64,000 bases of DNA, from NCBI GenBank assembly GCA_965221725.1, contig OZ244909.1, positions 868,001 through 932,000 on the forward strand, given 5' to 3'. The stretch comes from HK1 sp965221725. GTDB taxonomy: Bacteria; Pseudomonadota; Gammaproteobacteria; HK1. Both the position numbers and the translations under genes were made by a program. Shown one piece after another: positions 28,038-37,638 of this stretch. The notes under the pieces are model-generated. The model ran no database searches. It had not been told where the DNA came from and was given only the letters and a program-made list of their open reading frames with translations. Each line of letters begins with the position of its first letter. The stretch's first letter is position 1.

Positions 28038-28958
28038 TTATCGGTCCGGCACGAAGGGCTGGCCGATGCAGGCGGGCGTATTCATCCTGGTCAGGATTCG
28101 GTTTCCGGAAATGAGCACCAGAGCGGCAATCGTCACCAGGTACGGCAGCGCGGCGAGGAGCTGAGCGGGGATGCCGATTCCCACCCCCTGCACGTACAGA
28201 CCCATGATCCACACCGTGCCGAACAGGTACGCGCCGACCGCGACCCGGAACGGCGCCCAGGTCGCGAAGACCACGAGCGCAAGCGCGATCCAGCCGCGTC
28301 CGGCGGTCATATTCTCGATCCATTGCGGCGTATACGCCAGTGCGAGGTAGGCACCGGCGAGCCCGGCGCAGGCGCCCCCGAAGGCGATGCAGGCGTAGCG
28401 CACCGCCACCACGTCGTATCCGAGGGCGTGGGCGGAATGGTGGTTGCCCCCGGTGGCCCGGATCACGAGCCCGATCCGGGTGCGCGCCAACACCCAGGCG
28501 ACGAGCACCGTGATCGCGATCGAGGCGTACACGAGCACGTCGTGCGCGAAGAGCACCGGGCCGACGAACGGCAGGTCGCTCAGGCCGGGGATATGGACGG
28601 CGCCGAGCTTCACGCCCGGGAGTCCGGTGAACCCTTCTCCGATCAGGCCGGACAGCCCGAGCCCGAAGAGCGTGAGCGCGAGCCCGGTCGCCACCTGGTT
28701 GGTCACCAGGGTCTGGGTGAGGAAGCCGAACACCAGCGACATGGCGACCCCGGCCCCGAGCCCGGCCGCGATGCCCACCGCGGCCGATCCGGTGGTGTAC
28801 GCCCCGGCGAAGCCGCACACCGCGCCCATCACCATCATCCCCTCGACCCCGAGGTTCAGCACCCCGGAGCGCTCGACCACGAGTTCGCCGATGGCCGCGA
28901 GCAGCAACGGCGTCGACGCGGTGATGATCGTGAGCAGGGCGGCTTCGAGTCCGGTCAT
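28038..28958 (-). CDS. ABC transporter permease (NupQ-like)
   Basis: A 306-residue BPD_transp_2-type permease with ~8 helices. Family motifs are GELVVERSGVLNLGVEGMMVMGAVCGF near the start and GVFNIAxEG-like organisation overall. It pairs with the permease at 30867-31946. The two would normally be adjacent, but here an AAA/nuclease gene separates them. Confidence 0.9.
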   Translation of the reverse strand: MTGLEAALLTIITASTPLLLAAIGELVVERSGVLNLGVEGMMVMGAVCGFAGAYTTGSAAVGIAAGLGAGVAMSLVFGFLTQTLVTNQVATGLALTLFGLGLSGLIGEGFTGLPGVKLGAVHIPGLSDLPFVGPVLFAHDVLVYASIAITVLVAWVLARTRIGLVIRATGGNHHSAHALGYDVVAVRYACIAFGGACAGLAGAYLALAYTPQWIENMTAGRGWIALALVVFATWAPFRVAVGAYLFGTVWIMGLYVQGVGIGIPAQLLAALPYLVTIAALVLISGNRILTRMNTPACIGQPFVPDR

Positions 28959-29060
28959 CGGTCCCCTCCCGACCGGCCAACCCCACGCAGCCCGAGGCAG
29001 GGCGCCGTCCGGCCCGAGGTGGATCTGCGGCGGGCGGCGACCCCCGCGGCCGGCGGCCGG

Positions 29061-30608
29061 TCAACCATCCTCGACCTCGAACGCCACGATGTTGCGCCGC
29101 TCGCGACTGAACTCCACCCCGACCAGATGCATCGGCTCGCCCCGAGCGCGGTACTTCTCGGCGTACCCCCGCGCCTTCAACTGCCCCAGCGCCGCCCCCT
29201 CGCCCGCCATCTCCACCACCTTGAACTCGAACAGATACACCCGAGCGTTGAACCGCACCGCCATGTCCAACCGCCCGTGATTCGTCGAATCCTCCACCGT
29301 GATGTCGAGCCCCAGCGCCGCAAAGTACGAATAGAACACGCTCGCGTAGTACCCCTCGAACCGCGCAATGTCGTTGTTCGTGTACCACTCGTACGGAATG
29401 CTCGCGTAAAACGACTGAAACAGCGCCCTCAGTCCGTCGAAGTCGTTGGCCTCCAGCAGGTCGTACAGGCGGTCGCTGTTCACTTCCCGGCGCGAAGGGT
29501 TGCGCACCAGATACCCGAGCAGGGATTCGTTCAGACTCTGGCGCACCTCGCGGTTCGGGTAGCCCAACCGGTACGAAACCCTCTCGCCACGCCGCCGCGC
29601 CTCGCGAATGGTGAGATACCCGGTCTGAAACAGCAGCGCCTCGGGCGCGATGTCGTCCACATCGAACGCCGACAGCAGCGCCTCCGAACCCACCATCTCT
29701 CCGAGCGACACCGAACTCACCTGCCGACGGAACAACGTCTGCACCAAAAACGCCGGCGAACCCGTCTCGAACCACCACGCCTTGAACTCGCGATGAAAGA
29801 ACAGCTTGAGCACATCGAACGGGTTGTAAACCCGCTCATCCCCAAGCCACCAGTACCCGTTGTACCACTCGCGTATCCTCTCCCGGTCCAGACCCGGCAA
29901 CTCCGGCCCGAATACCGTGTCAAGATCCGCGTCCGTGTACCCGCATATCGACGAGTACTGCGGCCTCATCGTCAGGTCGGTCAGATTGTTCAACCCCGAA
30001 AACAAACTCACCTTCGAAAACTTGCTCACCCCCGTGAGAAAACTGAACCGCACGTGCGCATCGCTGTCCTTGACCACCGCGTACAGCCCCCGCAGATACT
30101 CCCGGTTCGCCCGCGCTACCTCCGGATATTCCAGCGCATCCAGAATCGGCTTGTCGTACTCGTCCACCAGCACCACCACCCGCTCGCCACCGCGCTCGTG
30201 CGCAGTCCGGATCAGATGCCGCAGGCGAGCCGCCGCGGACTCGTGACGGGCGGTAACGCCTGCATCATCTTCCAGCGCCCGGAGCTGATCGGCCACCTCC
30301 GTGCGCAACCCCCCCGGCTCCGTGAAGTGCCCGCTGCCGAAGCTCAGCCGCACCACCGGGTGACGCACCGCCCAGTCCCAGCACCCGTGCAGCGCCAACC
30401 CCTCGAACAACCCCTCCTCACCCGCGAACGCCGCCCTCAGCGTGTCGAGGAACAGACTCTTCCCGAACCGCCGCGGACGCGAAAGAAAGTAATGCTTGCC
30501 CTCGTCGACCAGACGCCGGATGAACGCCGTCTTGTCAACGTAGTACCAACCGCCCTCACGGATCTCGCGAAAGGTCTGAATGCCGAGCGGAAGCTTGTGT
30601 CGCATCAT
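29061..30608 (-). CDS. AAA-ATPase-like / PD-(D/E)XK nuclease-domain protein (DUF1703 type)
   Basis: A ~515-residue protein of the AAA-ATPase_like plus PDDEXK_9 group. It starts KLPLGIQTFREIREGGWYYVDKT, then FLSRPRRFGKSLFLDTL (P-loop variant), VVVLVDEYDKPILDAL (Walker B) and FLTGVSKFSKVSLFSGLNNL. The C-terminal nuclease-like core is HGRLDMAVRF...VYLFEFKVVE. Biological role is unknown. It closely resembles the gene at 46737-48287 and interrupts the ABC permease pair, so it was probably inserted as a single gene. ATG 30605 is an equally likely start. Confidence 0.88.
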   Translation of the reverse strand: MMRHKLPLGIQTFREIREGGWYYVDKTAFIRRLVDEGKHYFLSRPRRFGKSLFLDTLRAAFAGEEGLFEGLALHGCWDWAVRHPVVRLSFGSGHFTEPGGLRTEVADQLRALEDDAGVTARHESAAARLRHLIRTAHERGGERVVVLVDEYDKPILDALEYPEVARANREYLRGLYAVVKDSDAHVRFSFLTGVSKFSKVSLFSGLNNLTDLTMRPQYSSICGYTDADLDTVFGPELPGLDRERIREWYNGYWWLGDERVYNPFDVLKLFFHREFKAWWFETGSPAFLVQTLFRRQVSSVSLGEMVGSEALLSAFDVDDIAPEALLFQTGYLTIREARRRGERVSYRLGYPNREVRQSLNESLLGYLVRNPSRREVNSDRLYDLLEANDFDGLRALFQSFYASIPYEWYTNNDIARFEGYYASVFYSYFAALGLDITVEDSTNHGRLDMAVRFNARVYLFEFKVVEMAGEGAALGQLKARGYAEKYRARGEPMHLVGVEFSRERRNIVAFEVEDG

Positions 30609-30866
30609 GGACGCATGATACCCCGCCGTGGGATTCGATCCGCGAGTCGGCCCGGCGAACCTCGTGGCACCGATCCGTCCCCGCCCGGAAATTTCACCAG
30701 TTCGGGCCAGGACTGGGGGACCGCTCGGGCCTGAACGGCTCCGGGTCAAGGGCCGGTGAGAAATGCGGCCGGATGCTCGTCTTCTTCGCATACGCCTTGG
30801 CGCGCATTTCCCACTGGTTCGCGGAGCGAGAGCGCGTAGTTCTGCATCGCTCTCCCCCCGGCGCCA

Positions 30867-31946
30867 TCACTGCCGATCCGCCGCCATCTTCGGACCGATC
30901 CATCGGACCCGGTACCGGATCAGGGTGTCGCAGGTCAGGATGAAGAACAGCAGCACGCCCTGAAAGACCTTCGCCGTCTTGTCCGAGAGACCCAGCTCCA
31001 CCTGCACCGCCTCACCGCCGAGGTAGCTGATGGCGAGCACGATGCCCGCGAGCAGCACCCCGATCGGGTTCAGCCGCCCGAGGAACGCCACGATGATCGC
31101 GGTGAAGCCGTACCCGGGCGAGATGTGGGGCTGGAGCTGACCGATCGGTCCCGCCGCCTCGCAGATCCCCGCCAGCCCCGCCAGCGCCCCCGCGAGCCCG
31201 AAGCAGAACCATACGGTGCGCGGCCGCGAGAAACCGCCGAAGCCCGCAGCCCGGGGCGCGTCGCCGCTCACCCGAATCTCGAAGCCCTTGAGGGTGCGCG
31301 ACATCAGCACGAACAGCACCACCACCGCGACGACCGCGAACACCGCCCCGAGGTGCACCCGCCCGAAGCCGAACGTCGGCAGCAGGTGCCAGTCCTGGAA
31401 CGCGACGGTCTTCGGGAAATTGAAGCCATGGGGGTCCCGCCACGGGCCGCGCACCAGCCAGTCGAGGAGATACTGCGCGACGTACACCAGCATCAGGCTG
31501 GTCAGGATTTCGTTGGTCCCGAACCGGTTGCGGAGCAGCGCGGGGACCGCGGCCCACGCCATGCCGCCGAGCATGCCCAGCCCCAGCATGAGCGGGAGCG
31601 AGACCCAGGGGCCGAGATCCGGCGCCATGACCGGGATCGCCCCGCCCGCGATCGCGCCCGCCGTGAACTGGCCCTCGGCCCCGATGTTCCAGAGGTTGGC
31701 CCGGAAGCAGACCGCGAGACCGGCGCCGATCAGCACCAGCGGCGCCGCCTTCACGATGAGCTCCTCGATCGACCACAGCGTGGTCACCGGCTCGACGAAG
31801 TAGACGTAGAGGGCATGCAGCGGGTCGAGCCCGCGGGCGGCGAAGATCACCCCCCCCACGCACACCGTGAGCCCGATGGCGATAACCGGGGAAAGCACGG
31901 TCATCGCCCGGCTCGGCTGCGACCGGGCCTGAAGCTGAAACTTCAT
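30867..31946 (-). CDS. ABC transporter permease (NupP-like)
   Basis: A 359-residue permease with a cytoplasmic start and ~9 helices. LIGAGLAVCFRANLWNIGAEGQFTAGAI is the family's diagnostic loop (NIGxEGQ), and GYGFTAIIVAFLGRLNPIGV a second. It overlaps the ATPase gene by 4 bp (ATGA), so the two are coupled. Confidence 0.92.
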   Translation of the reverse strand: MKFQLQARSQPSRAMTVLSPVIAIGLTVCVGGVIFAARGLDPLHALYVYFVEPVTTLWSIEELIVKAAPLVLIGAGLAVCFRANLWNIGAEGQFTAGAIAGGAIPVMAPDLGPWVSLPLMLGLGMLGGMAWAAVPALLRNRFGTNEILTSLMLVYVAQYLLDWLVRGPWRDPHGFNFPKTVAFQDWHLLPTFGFGRVHLGAVFAVVAVVVLFVLMSRTLKGFEIRVSGDAPRAAGFGGFSRPRTVWFCFGLAGALAGLAGICEAAGPIGQLQPHISPGYGFTAIIVAFLGRLNPIGVLLAGIVLAISYLGGEAVQVELGLSDKTAKVFQGVLLFFILTCDTLIRYRVRWIGPKMAADRQ

Positions 31947-33565
31947 GCCGCCGCCTCCCCACTGCTATCTCCGGTGCCATCTCCGGTGCCATCTCCGGCA
32001 CTGCCGCCATGCGCGGTGGACTCGTGGGCACCCGCCATCAGCAGACCGATACGCTCGCGATCGATCTCGCCCGCGGGATGGGCGACGGAGAGTTCGCCCC
32101 GCGAAATCACCGCGATGCGATCCGCGATCTCGAAGATCTCGTCGAGGTCCTGGCTGATGACGAGCACCGCGGCGCCGTTCTCGGCCATGTCCAGAAGCAC
32201 CTGCCGGATGAGCGCCGCCGCGCCCGCATCGACACCCCAGGTCGGCTGGTTGATCACCAGCACGGCGGGCTCACGGTCGAGCTCGCGGCCCACCACGAAC
32301 TTCTGGAGGTTCCCGCCGGAGAGCGCCTGCGCCGGCGGGTCGGCGCGGCTCGTGCGCACGTCGAACCGCTGCGTCACCCGGTCCGCCACCGCGCGGGTCG
32401 CGGTCCGGTCGATGACCCCGGCGTGAACCAGGCCACCCCCGGCCGCATGGCGCCCGGAACCGTGGCGAGTCAGCAGCACGTTGTCCGAAAGCACGAAGCT
32501 CGGCACCGCGCTGTGCCCGAGCCGCTCCTCCGGCACGAACGCGGCGCCGAGCCGGCGGCGCGCGGTGACGTCGCGGGTGCCGCAGGGCTCACCGGCGATG
32601 TTGATCGCCCCGGGGACCGGCGCCGGCCGCTCCCCCGACAGCGCCTCGAAGAGTTCCGACTGCCCGTTCCCCGCCACCCCGGCGATCGCCACCACCTCGC
32701 CCGCCCGCACCTCCAGCGACACATCGCGCAGCGCGACTCCGAACGGACCGTCGGCCGGGAGCGAGAGCGCGGCGGCGGCCAGCATCGGCGGGCCGGCGGA
32801 CACATGCGTCTCCGCGTTCACCGCATGCACGTCCGCGCCCACCATCAGCCGGGCCAGCGAGGCCGCCGTCTCCGCCTGCGGGTCGACGTTCGCCACCACC
32901 TTGCCATGGCGCAGGATGGTGGCGTGGTGGCAGAGCTGCTTCACCTCCTCGAGCCGGTGCGAGATGTAGAGCACCGCGCAACCTTCGCTCGCGAGCCGGC
33001 GCAACGTGACGAGGAGCTGATCCGCCTCCTGCGGGGTCAGCACCGCGGTCGGCTCGTCCATGATCAGCAGCCGCGGCTCCTGGATCAGGCAGCGTACGAT
33101 CTCGATGCGCTGGCGCTCGCCGACCGAGAGATCCGCGACCAGCGCGGTCGGCTCCAGCGGTAGCCCGTACTCGACCGACACCCGCGCGATGCGCTCGGCG
33201 AGCGACCCGGGATCGAACCGGCCGGGCAGCGCCAGCGCGATGTTCTCGGTCACGGTGAGGGCCTCGAAGAGCGAGAAGTGCTGAAAGACCATCCCGACCC
33301 CGAGCCGCCGCGCCGCCGCCGGGTTCGGGATCTCGACCGTCTCGCCGCGCCACCGGAGCCGACCCCCGGTGGGCTGGAGCGCACCGTAGACGATCTTGAC
33401 CAGCGTGGACTTGCCGGCGCCGTTCTCCCCGAGCAGGGCGTGGATCTCTCCGGGCGGCAGGCGCAGGGTCACCCGGTCATTGGCGGTGAAGTCGCCGAAG
33501 CGCTTGACGATGTCGAGCGCCTCCAGCAGGTACGTACCGCCGGAGCCTCCCGGCCCGTCCGTCAC
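31943..33565 (-). CDS. ABC transporter double ATPase (NupO-like)
   Basis: A 540-residue protein with two ABC domains. The first has HALLGENGAGKSTLVKIVYG, DLSVGERQRIEIVRCL and LLIMDEPTAVLTPQE. The second has the degenerate P-loop VAIAGVAGNGQSELFEAL and ALSGGNLQKFVVGREL. This fused arrangement is normal for sugar/nucleoside importers. The C-terminus carries Gly/Asp/Thr repeats (GDGTGDGTGDSSG). GTG 33565 is the start. Confidence 0.93.
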   Translation of the reverse strand: MTDGPGGSGGTYLLEALDIVKRFGDFTANDRVTLRLPPGEIHALLGENGAGKSTLVKIVYGALQPTGGRLRWRGETVEIPNPAAARRLGVGMVFQHFSLFEALTVTENIALALPGRFDPGSLAERIARVSVEYGLPLEPTALVADLSVGERQRIEIVRCLIQEPRLLIMDEPTAVLTPQEADQLLVTLRRLASEGCAVLYISHRLEEVKQLCHHATILRHGKVVANVDPQAETAASLARLMVGADVHAVNAETHVSAGPPMLAAAALSLPADGPFGVALRDVSLEVRAGEVVAIAGVAGNGQSELFEALSGERPAPVPGAINIAGEPCGTRDVTARRRLGAAFVPEERLGHSAVPSFVLSDNVLLTRHGSGRHAAGGGLVHAGVIDRTATRAVADRVTQRFDVRTSRADPPAQALSGGNLQKFVVGRELDREPAVLVINQPTWGVDAGAAALIRQVLLDMAENGAAVLVISQDLDEIFEIADRIAVISRGELSVAHPAGEIDRERIGLLMAGAHESTAHGGSAGDGTGDGTGDSSGEAAA

Positions 33566-33806
33566 GGCCTCTCACCCATGACGTCGCGAGCCGGCCGGGT
33601 GGGACGGCCCGATATTCGCCGGCGCTCCAGGAGACGGCCACGCGGTGCGATTCCGGCAAGACCTCGATCTTCCGGAGCGTCCATCAATGGCAATTTCGAG
33701 CGCGTCCACTGCCGGGCGCGAATTGCGGGGCGGGACTGACCATCCTTTGCGAATTTGCGGAGCCGAGCCCTCGCGCCGGGCCTCTGCCCTCCCGCTTCCG
33801 GTCCGC

Positions 33807-35111
33807 TCACCGTGCCGCTCCCGCGACGACTCCCCGCACCGGGGTCGCCGCCGTGGTCAGCGCCTCGTCCCGCCCCAGGAGCTGCACGGCGACGCTGGCC
33901 GCGATCGCCGCCGGGTGCTTGGAGGCGATGCCGGGGCAGCCGATGGGGCAGACGAGGTCCGCAATGCGCACCGGTGCGACGCCGGCCTCGCGGAGCCTTC
34001 GGGTGAACCGGGCCCGCTTGCTTTCCGACCCGATGAGCCCGACGTAGCCGAACCGTCCGGCCTCGAGGGCGGCGTGCACGACGGCCAGATCCCGGGCGTG
34101 GCTGTGGGTCATCACCACCACCAGCGCCCCGGCCGGCGCCCGCGCCACCTCCCCGGCCGGATCGGCGCTCGGCACCGGATGCACGTTGGCCGGAACCGCG
34201 GCGGGGAAAACCTCCGCCCGCTCATCGATCCAGGTGACCGCGAACGGCAACGGCGCCAGGGCGAGCATCAGGGCGCGACCCACGTGCCCGGCGCCGAACA
34301 GCCACACCGCCCGGCGGGGGTCACGGAACCGCTCGACGATGAGGCCATCGCCTTCGAGCACCACCGGCCCACAGGCCCGCGCGCCGCCGGCACCACGACC
34401 GGCGCCCCGTCCCGTGCGCCGGCTCCCGCGCTCGGCATCGCCGGCAATCGGGGCGAAGCGGACGGTCGGATCGCTCACGGAGGGGTCGGTCCCGTCTGCG
34501 GCAAGGGCATCGGGCAGAACCGCCGCCGCGACCGGAAGGCTCAGGGCGTCGCGGTCGGTCCCATGCGCGGCAAGCGCCCCGGGCAGAGCCGCCACGGAGG
34601 TCAGACGGCTCATGGCGTCGCGGTCAGTCCCGGTCGCGTCGAGTACCTGGGGCGGGACATCATCGAGCACGCGGCGTTCGACGCCGCGCGGGCCGATGCG
34701 CCCCCGGGTCACGAACGGCCCGGCGGCCTCGCGCGCGGCAAGCTCCCGCGCCTCGTCGAGCCGGCTTCGGCCGAACACCTCGGTGAGCAGCCGCACGCTC
34801 CCGCCGCAGCACTGACCGAGATCGGGACCCAGGGTGAACCGGTCGAGGGTGGCGCTCGGAGCGTCCCGCGACAGCGCATCACGTGCGAACCCGATCGCCC
34901 GCCACTCCAGTTCCCCCCCACCGATGGTCCCGCGGAAGCCGCCATCCGGCGCGACCACCATGCGCGCCCCCGGCTCGCGCGGCGCCGAACCGCGGACCGC
35001 CGCCACCGTCACCAGCGCGCAGCGCCCGTGCGCGGCGATCATTTCCGCGACCAGCGACCAGACTCGCACCCGCTCGACCCTCCCCGCCCGCCGGCCCGAT
35101 CCCGGTTCCAT
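33807..35111 (-). CDS. xdhC: XdhC-family xanthine dehydrogenase maturation protein
   Basis: A 434-residue XdhC/CoxI protein that handles molybdenum cofactor sulfuration for xanthine dehydrogenase. Motifs are VTVAAVRGSAPREPGARM, GTIGGGELEW, LGQCCGGSVRLLTEVF and the Rossmann segment VWLFGAGHVGRALMLALAPL. The middle (~150-235) holds an expanded degenerate repeat (GTDRDAMSRL / GTDRDALSL), longer than usual XdhC. xdhA and xdhB are not in the window. The start may be a GTG up to ~15 codons downstream. Confidence 0.9.
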   Translation of the reverse strand: MEPGSGRRAGRVERVRVWSLVAEMIAAHGRCALVTVAAVRGSAPREPGARMVVAPDGGFRGTIGGGELEWRAIGFARDALSRDAPSATLDRFTLGPDLGQCCGGSVRLLTEVFGRSRLDEARELAAREAAGPFVTRGRIGPRGVERRVLDDVPPQVLDATGTDRDAMSRLTSVAALPGALAAHGTDRDALSLPVAAAVLPDALAADGTDPSVSDPTVRFAPIAGDAERGSRRTGRGAGRGAGGARACGPVVLEGDGLIVERFRDPRRAVWLFGAGHVGRALMLALAPLPFAVTWIDERAEVFPAAVPANVHPVPSADPAGEVARAPAGALVVVMTHSHARDLAVVHAALEAGRFGYVGLIGSESKRARFTRRLREAGVAPVRIADLVCPIGCPGIASKHPAAIAASVAVQLLGRDEALTTAATPVRGVVAGAAR

Positions 35112-35431
35112 GTTCGGACCGCGGCAACTTCCTCCCCTCCCCCAGGAATGTGCACCTCATGCACCGTGCTCTGCAACGTGGATGCGTCGCTTGACGACGA
35201 CCGTACCAGCCCATGCGACTGTGCGACCAGGCGCGCGATACGCTCCTCCAACGGCGCTCTGCGGGTGCAAGTCTTGCGAGATCGCTCTTTTCGGTCCCGG
35301 GAGATCCCGAGAGCGAGAGCCGGCGGCCCTCGTCGGCGAGGTCACCGCAAATCGGACGTATGCCCAGACAGTCATTGTCTGTTACCATGAAAAACAGTCT
35401 TTTGTCGACGGGGAAGGAAAGGTTGAGTCCA
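35112..35431. other. Intergenic region between divergent xdhC and the first poly-C gene
   Basis: 320 bp with no recognisable gene. It must hold the promoters of xdhC and of the 35432 precursor. CAGACAGTCATTGTCTG near 35367 is a short inverted repeat that could be an operator. A GGAAGGAAAGG stretch serves as ribosome site before ATG 35432. Confidence 0.4.
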
Positions 35432-35657
35432 ATGAAAAATCAAGCGCCCGATAGGGAATCGCAACTTACCCCCCCCCCCCCCCCCGATCCAACATCGCAA
35501 GGACGATCCGGCTCTTCCCGAAAAGCGGCCTTGGACCGCTCCCACCATCACCGAAATGACGATCGGATCTTCCACGATGAATGGGCTCCCTTTGGGGACC
35601 CCGCCGGGTGAGTGCTGCGCCTACCCTGTGTTTCGTAGTAGTGCGTATATCAGCTAG
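35432..35657 (+). CDS. Lasso-type RiPP precursor 1, phase-variable (OFF here)
   Basis: ATG 35432 starts MKNQAPDRESQLT and then enters a run of 17 C (35469-35485). In this sequence the frame after the run is wrong and gives an unrelated peptide. With 16 or 19 C the frame would continue as PALPEKRPWTAPTITEM, a lasso-type leader (W-x-x-P-T-I), then SST-M and a core starting NGLPLGTPPGECC. The core contains two Tyr and ends AYIS at the TAG 35655-35657. Precursor 8 (58439) has an almost identical core. The sulfotransferase at 35748 follows. Frame reconstruction is inference; the tract and motifs are seen directly. Confidence 0.8.
35469..35485 (+). repeat. Poly-C tract, 17 nt (precursor 1)
   Basis: Uninterrupted C run inside the leader coding region, 37 nt after the ATG. 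Length 2 mod 3, whereas 1 mod 3 (16 or 19) would put the core in frame. Confidence 0.95.
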
Positions 35658-35747
35658 CTAGCGGTCGGGACACAAAATACAAGGTTTCCGGGGGGCTAGG
35701 CCCGAAGCCGCAACGGGCAAAGCGAATCCGCCACGGGCGATGCTGCG

Positions 35748-36572
35748 ATGATCGTCACCGACCACTTCGTCTTCATCCATGTTTCCCGAACCGGCGGCAC
35801 CTTTCTCAACAATCTGATCCTGGGGGAGTTTCCGGGCGCGCGCATGATTCAGTACCACGGGCGCCTCGAAAACCTTCCGCCCGCCCGCTCGCGCCTGCCC
35901 GCCATCGGATTCGTTCGCAATCCCTGGGACTGGTACGTGTCCATGCACCAGGACTACCGCCGCAAGCGGCAATACGTCTATCAGGTTCTCTCCGAGCAGG
36001 GCGCGCTGGATTTCGAGCGCACGGTCGCGCGGTTTCTCAATCTCGGTGACGGCAGCGGCGAGAGCCGCGCGCTGCTGCGCCGCCTGGCGGCGGCCGCGCC
36101 CAAAAAGACGGCCGCGAGGGGACCGGGGCGCTGGCAACGGCGCAGCCAGGGGCCCGGACTCAGGTCGGAGGACTTCTCCCGCTATCCCGACGGCGCCGGC
36201 TACTACGGCTGGCTGTTCGATCTGATGTTCCGTCCCCGCCCCGTCAGTGCGGAAACAACCCCTCCCTCACGCCCGGTTGCAGTCCCACATGTGCCTGAAC
36301 CCGCACCCCCCAAGCAGGAGCGGAGGATTCTTTACGGCCGGTTCGAGAATCTCCGCGAGGAGGCGCTGCGGCTGTTCGAGGAAACCGGGGCGCCGGTCAC
36401 CAAAAACATCGCCGCCTACCTCAAACTGGAACCCCCCGCGAACGCCTCCCCGCGCGGCAAGGGGTTCACGGGCCGCTACAGCAACGAGCTGCGGGAGCTC
36501 CTCGCCCTGAGGGAGCGCAAGCTCATAGCGAGATTCGGCTACGATTTCGCCGATTCCCGCTGGAATTCATAG
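35748..36572 (+). CDS. Sulfotransferase family protein (ST1)
   Basis: A 274-residue PAPS-dependent sulfotransferase-like protein. FVFIHVSRTGGTFLNNLIL is the 5'-phosphosulfate loop, and IGFVRNPWDWYVSMHQDYRR the 3'-phosphate motif. An Arg/Pro-rich low-complexity segment lies at ~110-190. It follows precursor 1 in the same direction. Its likely substrate in this context is a hydroxyl (Tyr or Ser) of the processed peptide, which is an inference. Fragments of the same gene recur at 42019-42066 and 63345-63460. Confidence 0.75.
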   Translation: MIVTDHFVFIHVSRTGGTFLNNLILGEFPGARMIQYHGRLENLPPARSRLPAIGFVRNPWDWYVSMHQDYRRKRQYVYQVLSEQGALDFERTVARFLNLGDGSGESRALLRRLAAAAPKKTAARGPGRWQRRSQGPGLRSEDFSRYPDGAGYYGWLFDLMFRPRPVSAETTPPSRPVAVPHVPEPAPPKQERRILYGRFENLREEALRLFEETGAPVTKNIAAYLKLEPPANASPRGKGFTGRYSNELRELLALRERKLIARFGYDFADSRWNS

Positions 36573-36599
36573 CCGCCCGTGGCGGATGCCATCGCTGTT

Positions 36600-36821
36600 C
36601 ACGGACTACGCGGGTCAGGCCCAAAGCGCATCAATCGGCAGCGCGTGGATGCGATTGCCGAACGGCACCGAGGCAGTGCCGGCGTAGAGGATGATGCCGC
36701 ATGCAAACTGGTTGCCCGCAAGCCCGGCCAATGTGCGCAGCCCCCGCGCCGCGCTTGGGCGCAGGCTGGCGCCAGCCTTGACCTCGATGCCGACGAGCTG
36801 GCGGGGTTGCTCCAACAACTA
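36600..36821 (-). pseudogene. C-terminal fragment of a DUF4143-type ATPase, cut by IS copy A
   Basis: The minus-strand frame reads GIEVKAGASLRPSAARGLRT and ends NRIHALPIDALWA, nearly identical to the C-terminus of the gene at 42109-43413. The N-terminal part is missing because the IS at 36822 adjoins it. The ST1 3' end plus this fragment repeats the arrangement at 42019-42300. Confidence 0.85.
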
Positions 36822-37636
36822 GGGCGTGTTAACACTATCGCAGTGCATCGATGATGAGTGCAAAAACGATGAATCCCAGGAAGATGGCGTCGAGTTTCTC
36901 GAATCGCGAGAAGATACGGCGGAATCCTTTCAACCGCCGAAACAACCGCTCGATTTCGTTGCGCCGCTTGTACATCTCACGGTCGTACTCCCAAGGCTCC
37001 ACGCGCGTTCGCAACGGCGCCACCACCGGCTCATACCCCAGCGCCAAGGCCAGTTGCCGGGTCTCGTCACCTTCGTACGCGCGGTCCATGATCAACGAGG
37101 GACGGTTGTGCTGCTGACCGAGGCGATTCAACAGCTTACGTCCTTCCGGGGCGTCGTGGGCCTGCCCTGGGGAGAGCGAGAACGTGAGGGCGGTTCGAGC
37201 ATCCGCGGCAACCATATGAATCTTGGTGGTCCACCCGCCGCGCGATCGCCCGATGGCTTGGCGACCGTTTTTTTTAGCGCCCCCGTCGCGTCGGGATGCA
37301 CTTTCACGATGGTGCTGTCCATCGACATGGCTTCGAGCTTGATCCGCACGATCTGCGCTCGTTGCAGATGCTCGAAGACCGTGTCGAGCACCCCGCTCTT
37401 CGACCAACGGTTCATGCGGGTGTAGATGGTGTGCCAGTTGCCAAACCGTGCCGGTAGCCCTCGCCATTTGCAGCCATGCTCGGCGACATACAGGATGGCG
37501 TTGAGCACTTGGCGGTTCGAAAGGCTGACATTGCCGCGCTGCACTGGCAGATATGGCGCGATACGTTCATACTGAGCTTGGGTGAGTTCCATCCATGGAG
37601 GATATCATGACCATGCTCATTAGTGTTAACACGCCC
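36822..37636 (-). mobile_element. IS5-family (IS427-like) insertion sequence, copy A
   Basis: 815 bp bounded by perfect 14-bp inverted repeats, GGGCGTGTTAACAC at 36822-36835 and its complement at 37623-37636, inside CTA...TAG (TA target duplication). It carries a two-frame DDE transposase. It is almost identical to copy B (43763-44577) in the opposite orientation; the two flank ~6 kb with asnB1, precursor 2 and tailoring genes. Confidence 0.93.
36835..37592 (-). CDS. IS5-family transposase (programmed -1 frameshift), copy A
   Basis: Two overlapping minus-strand frames. The first (37592-37128) starts MELTQAQYERIAPYLPVQRG with the DUF4096 HTH region and the catalytic MDSTIVKVH Asp. The second, -1 frame, holds LIMDRAYEGDE and RRNEIERLFRRLKGFRRIF. 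The switch is at the run of 8 A (8 T on the plus strand, ~37267-37274), the usual slip site of IS427-group transposases. Both frames are open, so it may be active. Confidence 0.9.
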
Positions 37637-37638
37637 TA

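Noticed and set aside
25497..30734. A 1745-codon open frame on the plus strand
   Set aside because: It runs antisense to puuD, the BMP-binding gene, a permease and the AAA gene, all of which have clear family motifs. Long antisense frames are common in such GC-rich DNA.
35432..35611. The in-frame reading after the poly-C tract of precursor 1, with an HHH motif
   Set aside because: It has no counterpart in the related precursor 8. The alternative frame gives the conserved leader and core shared by several genes.
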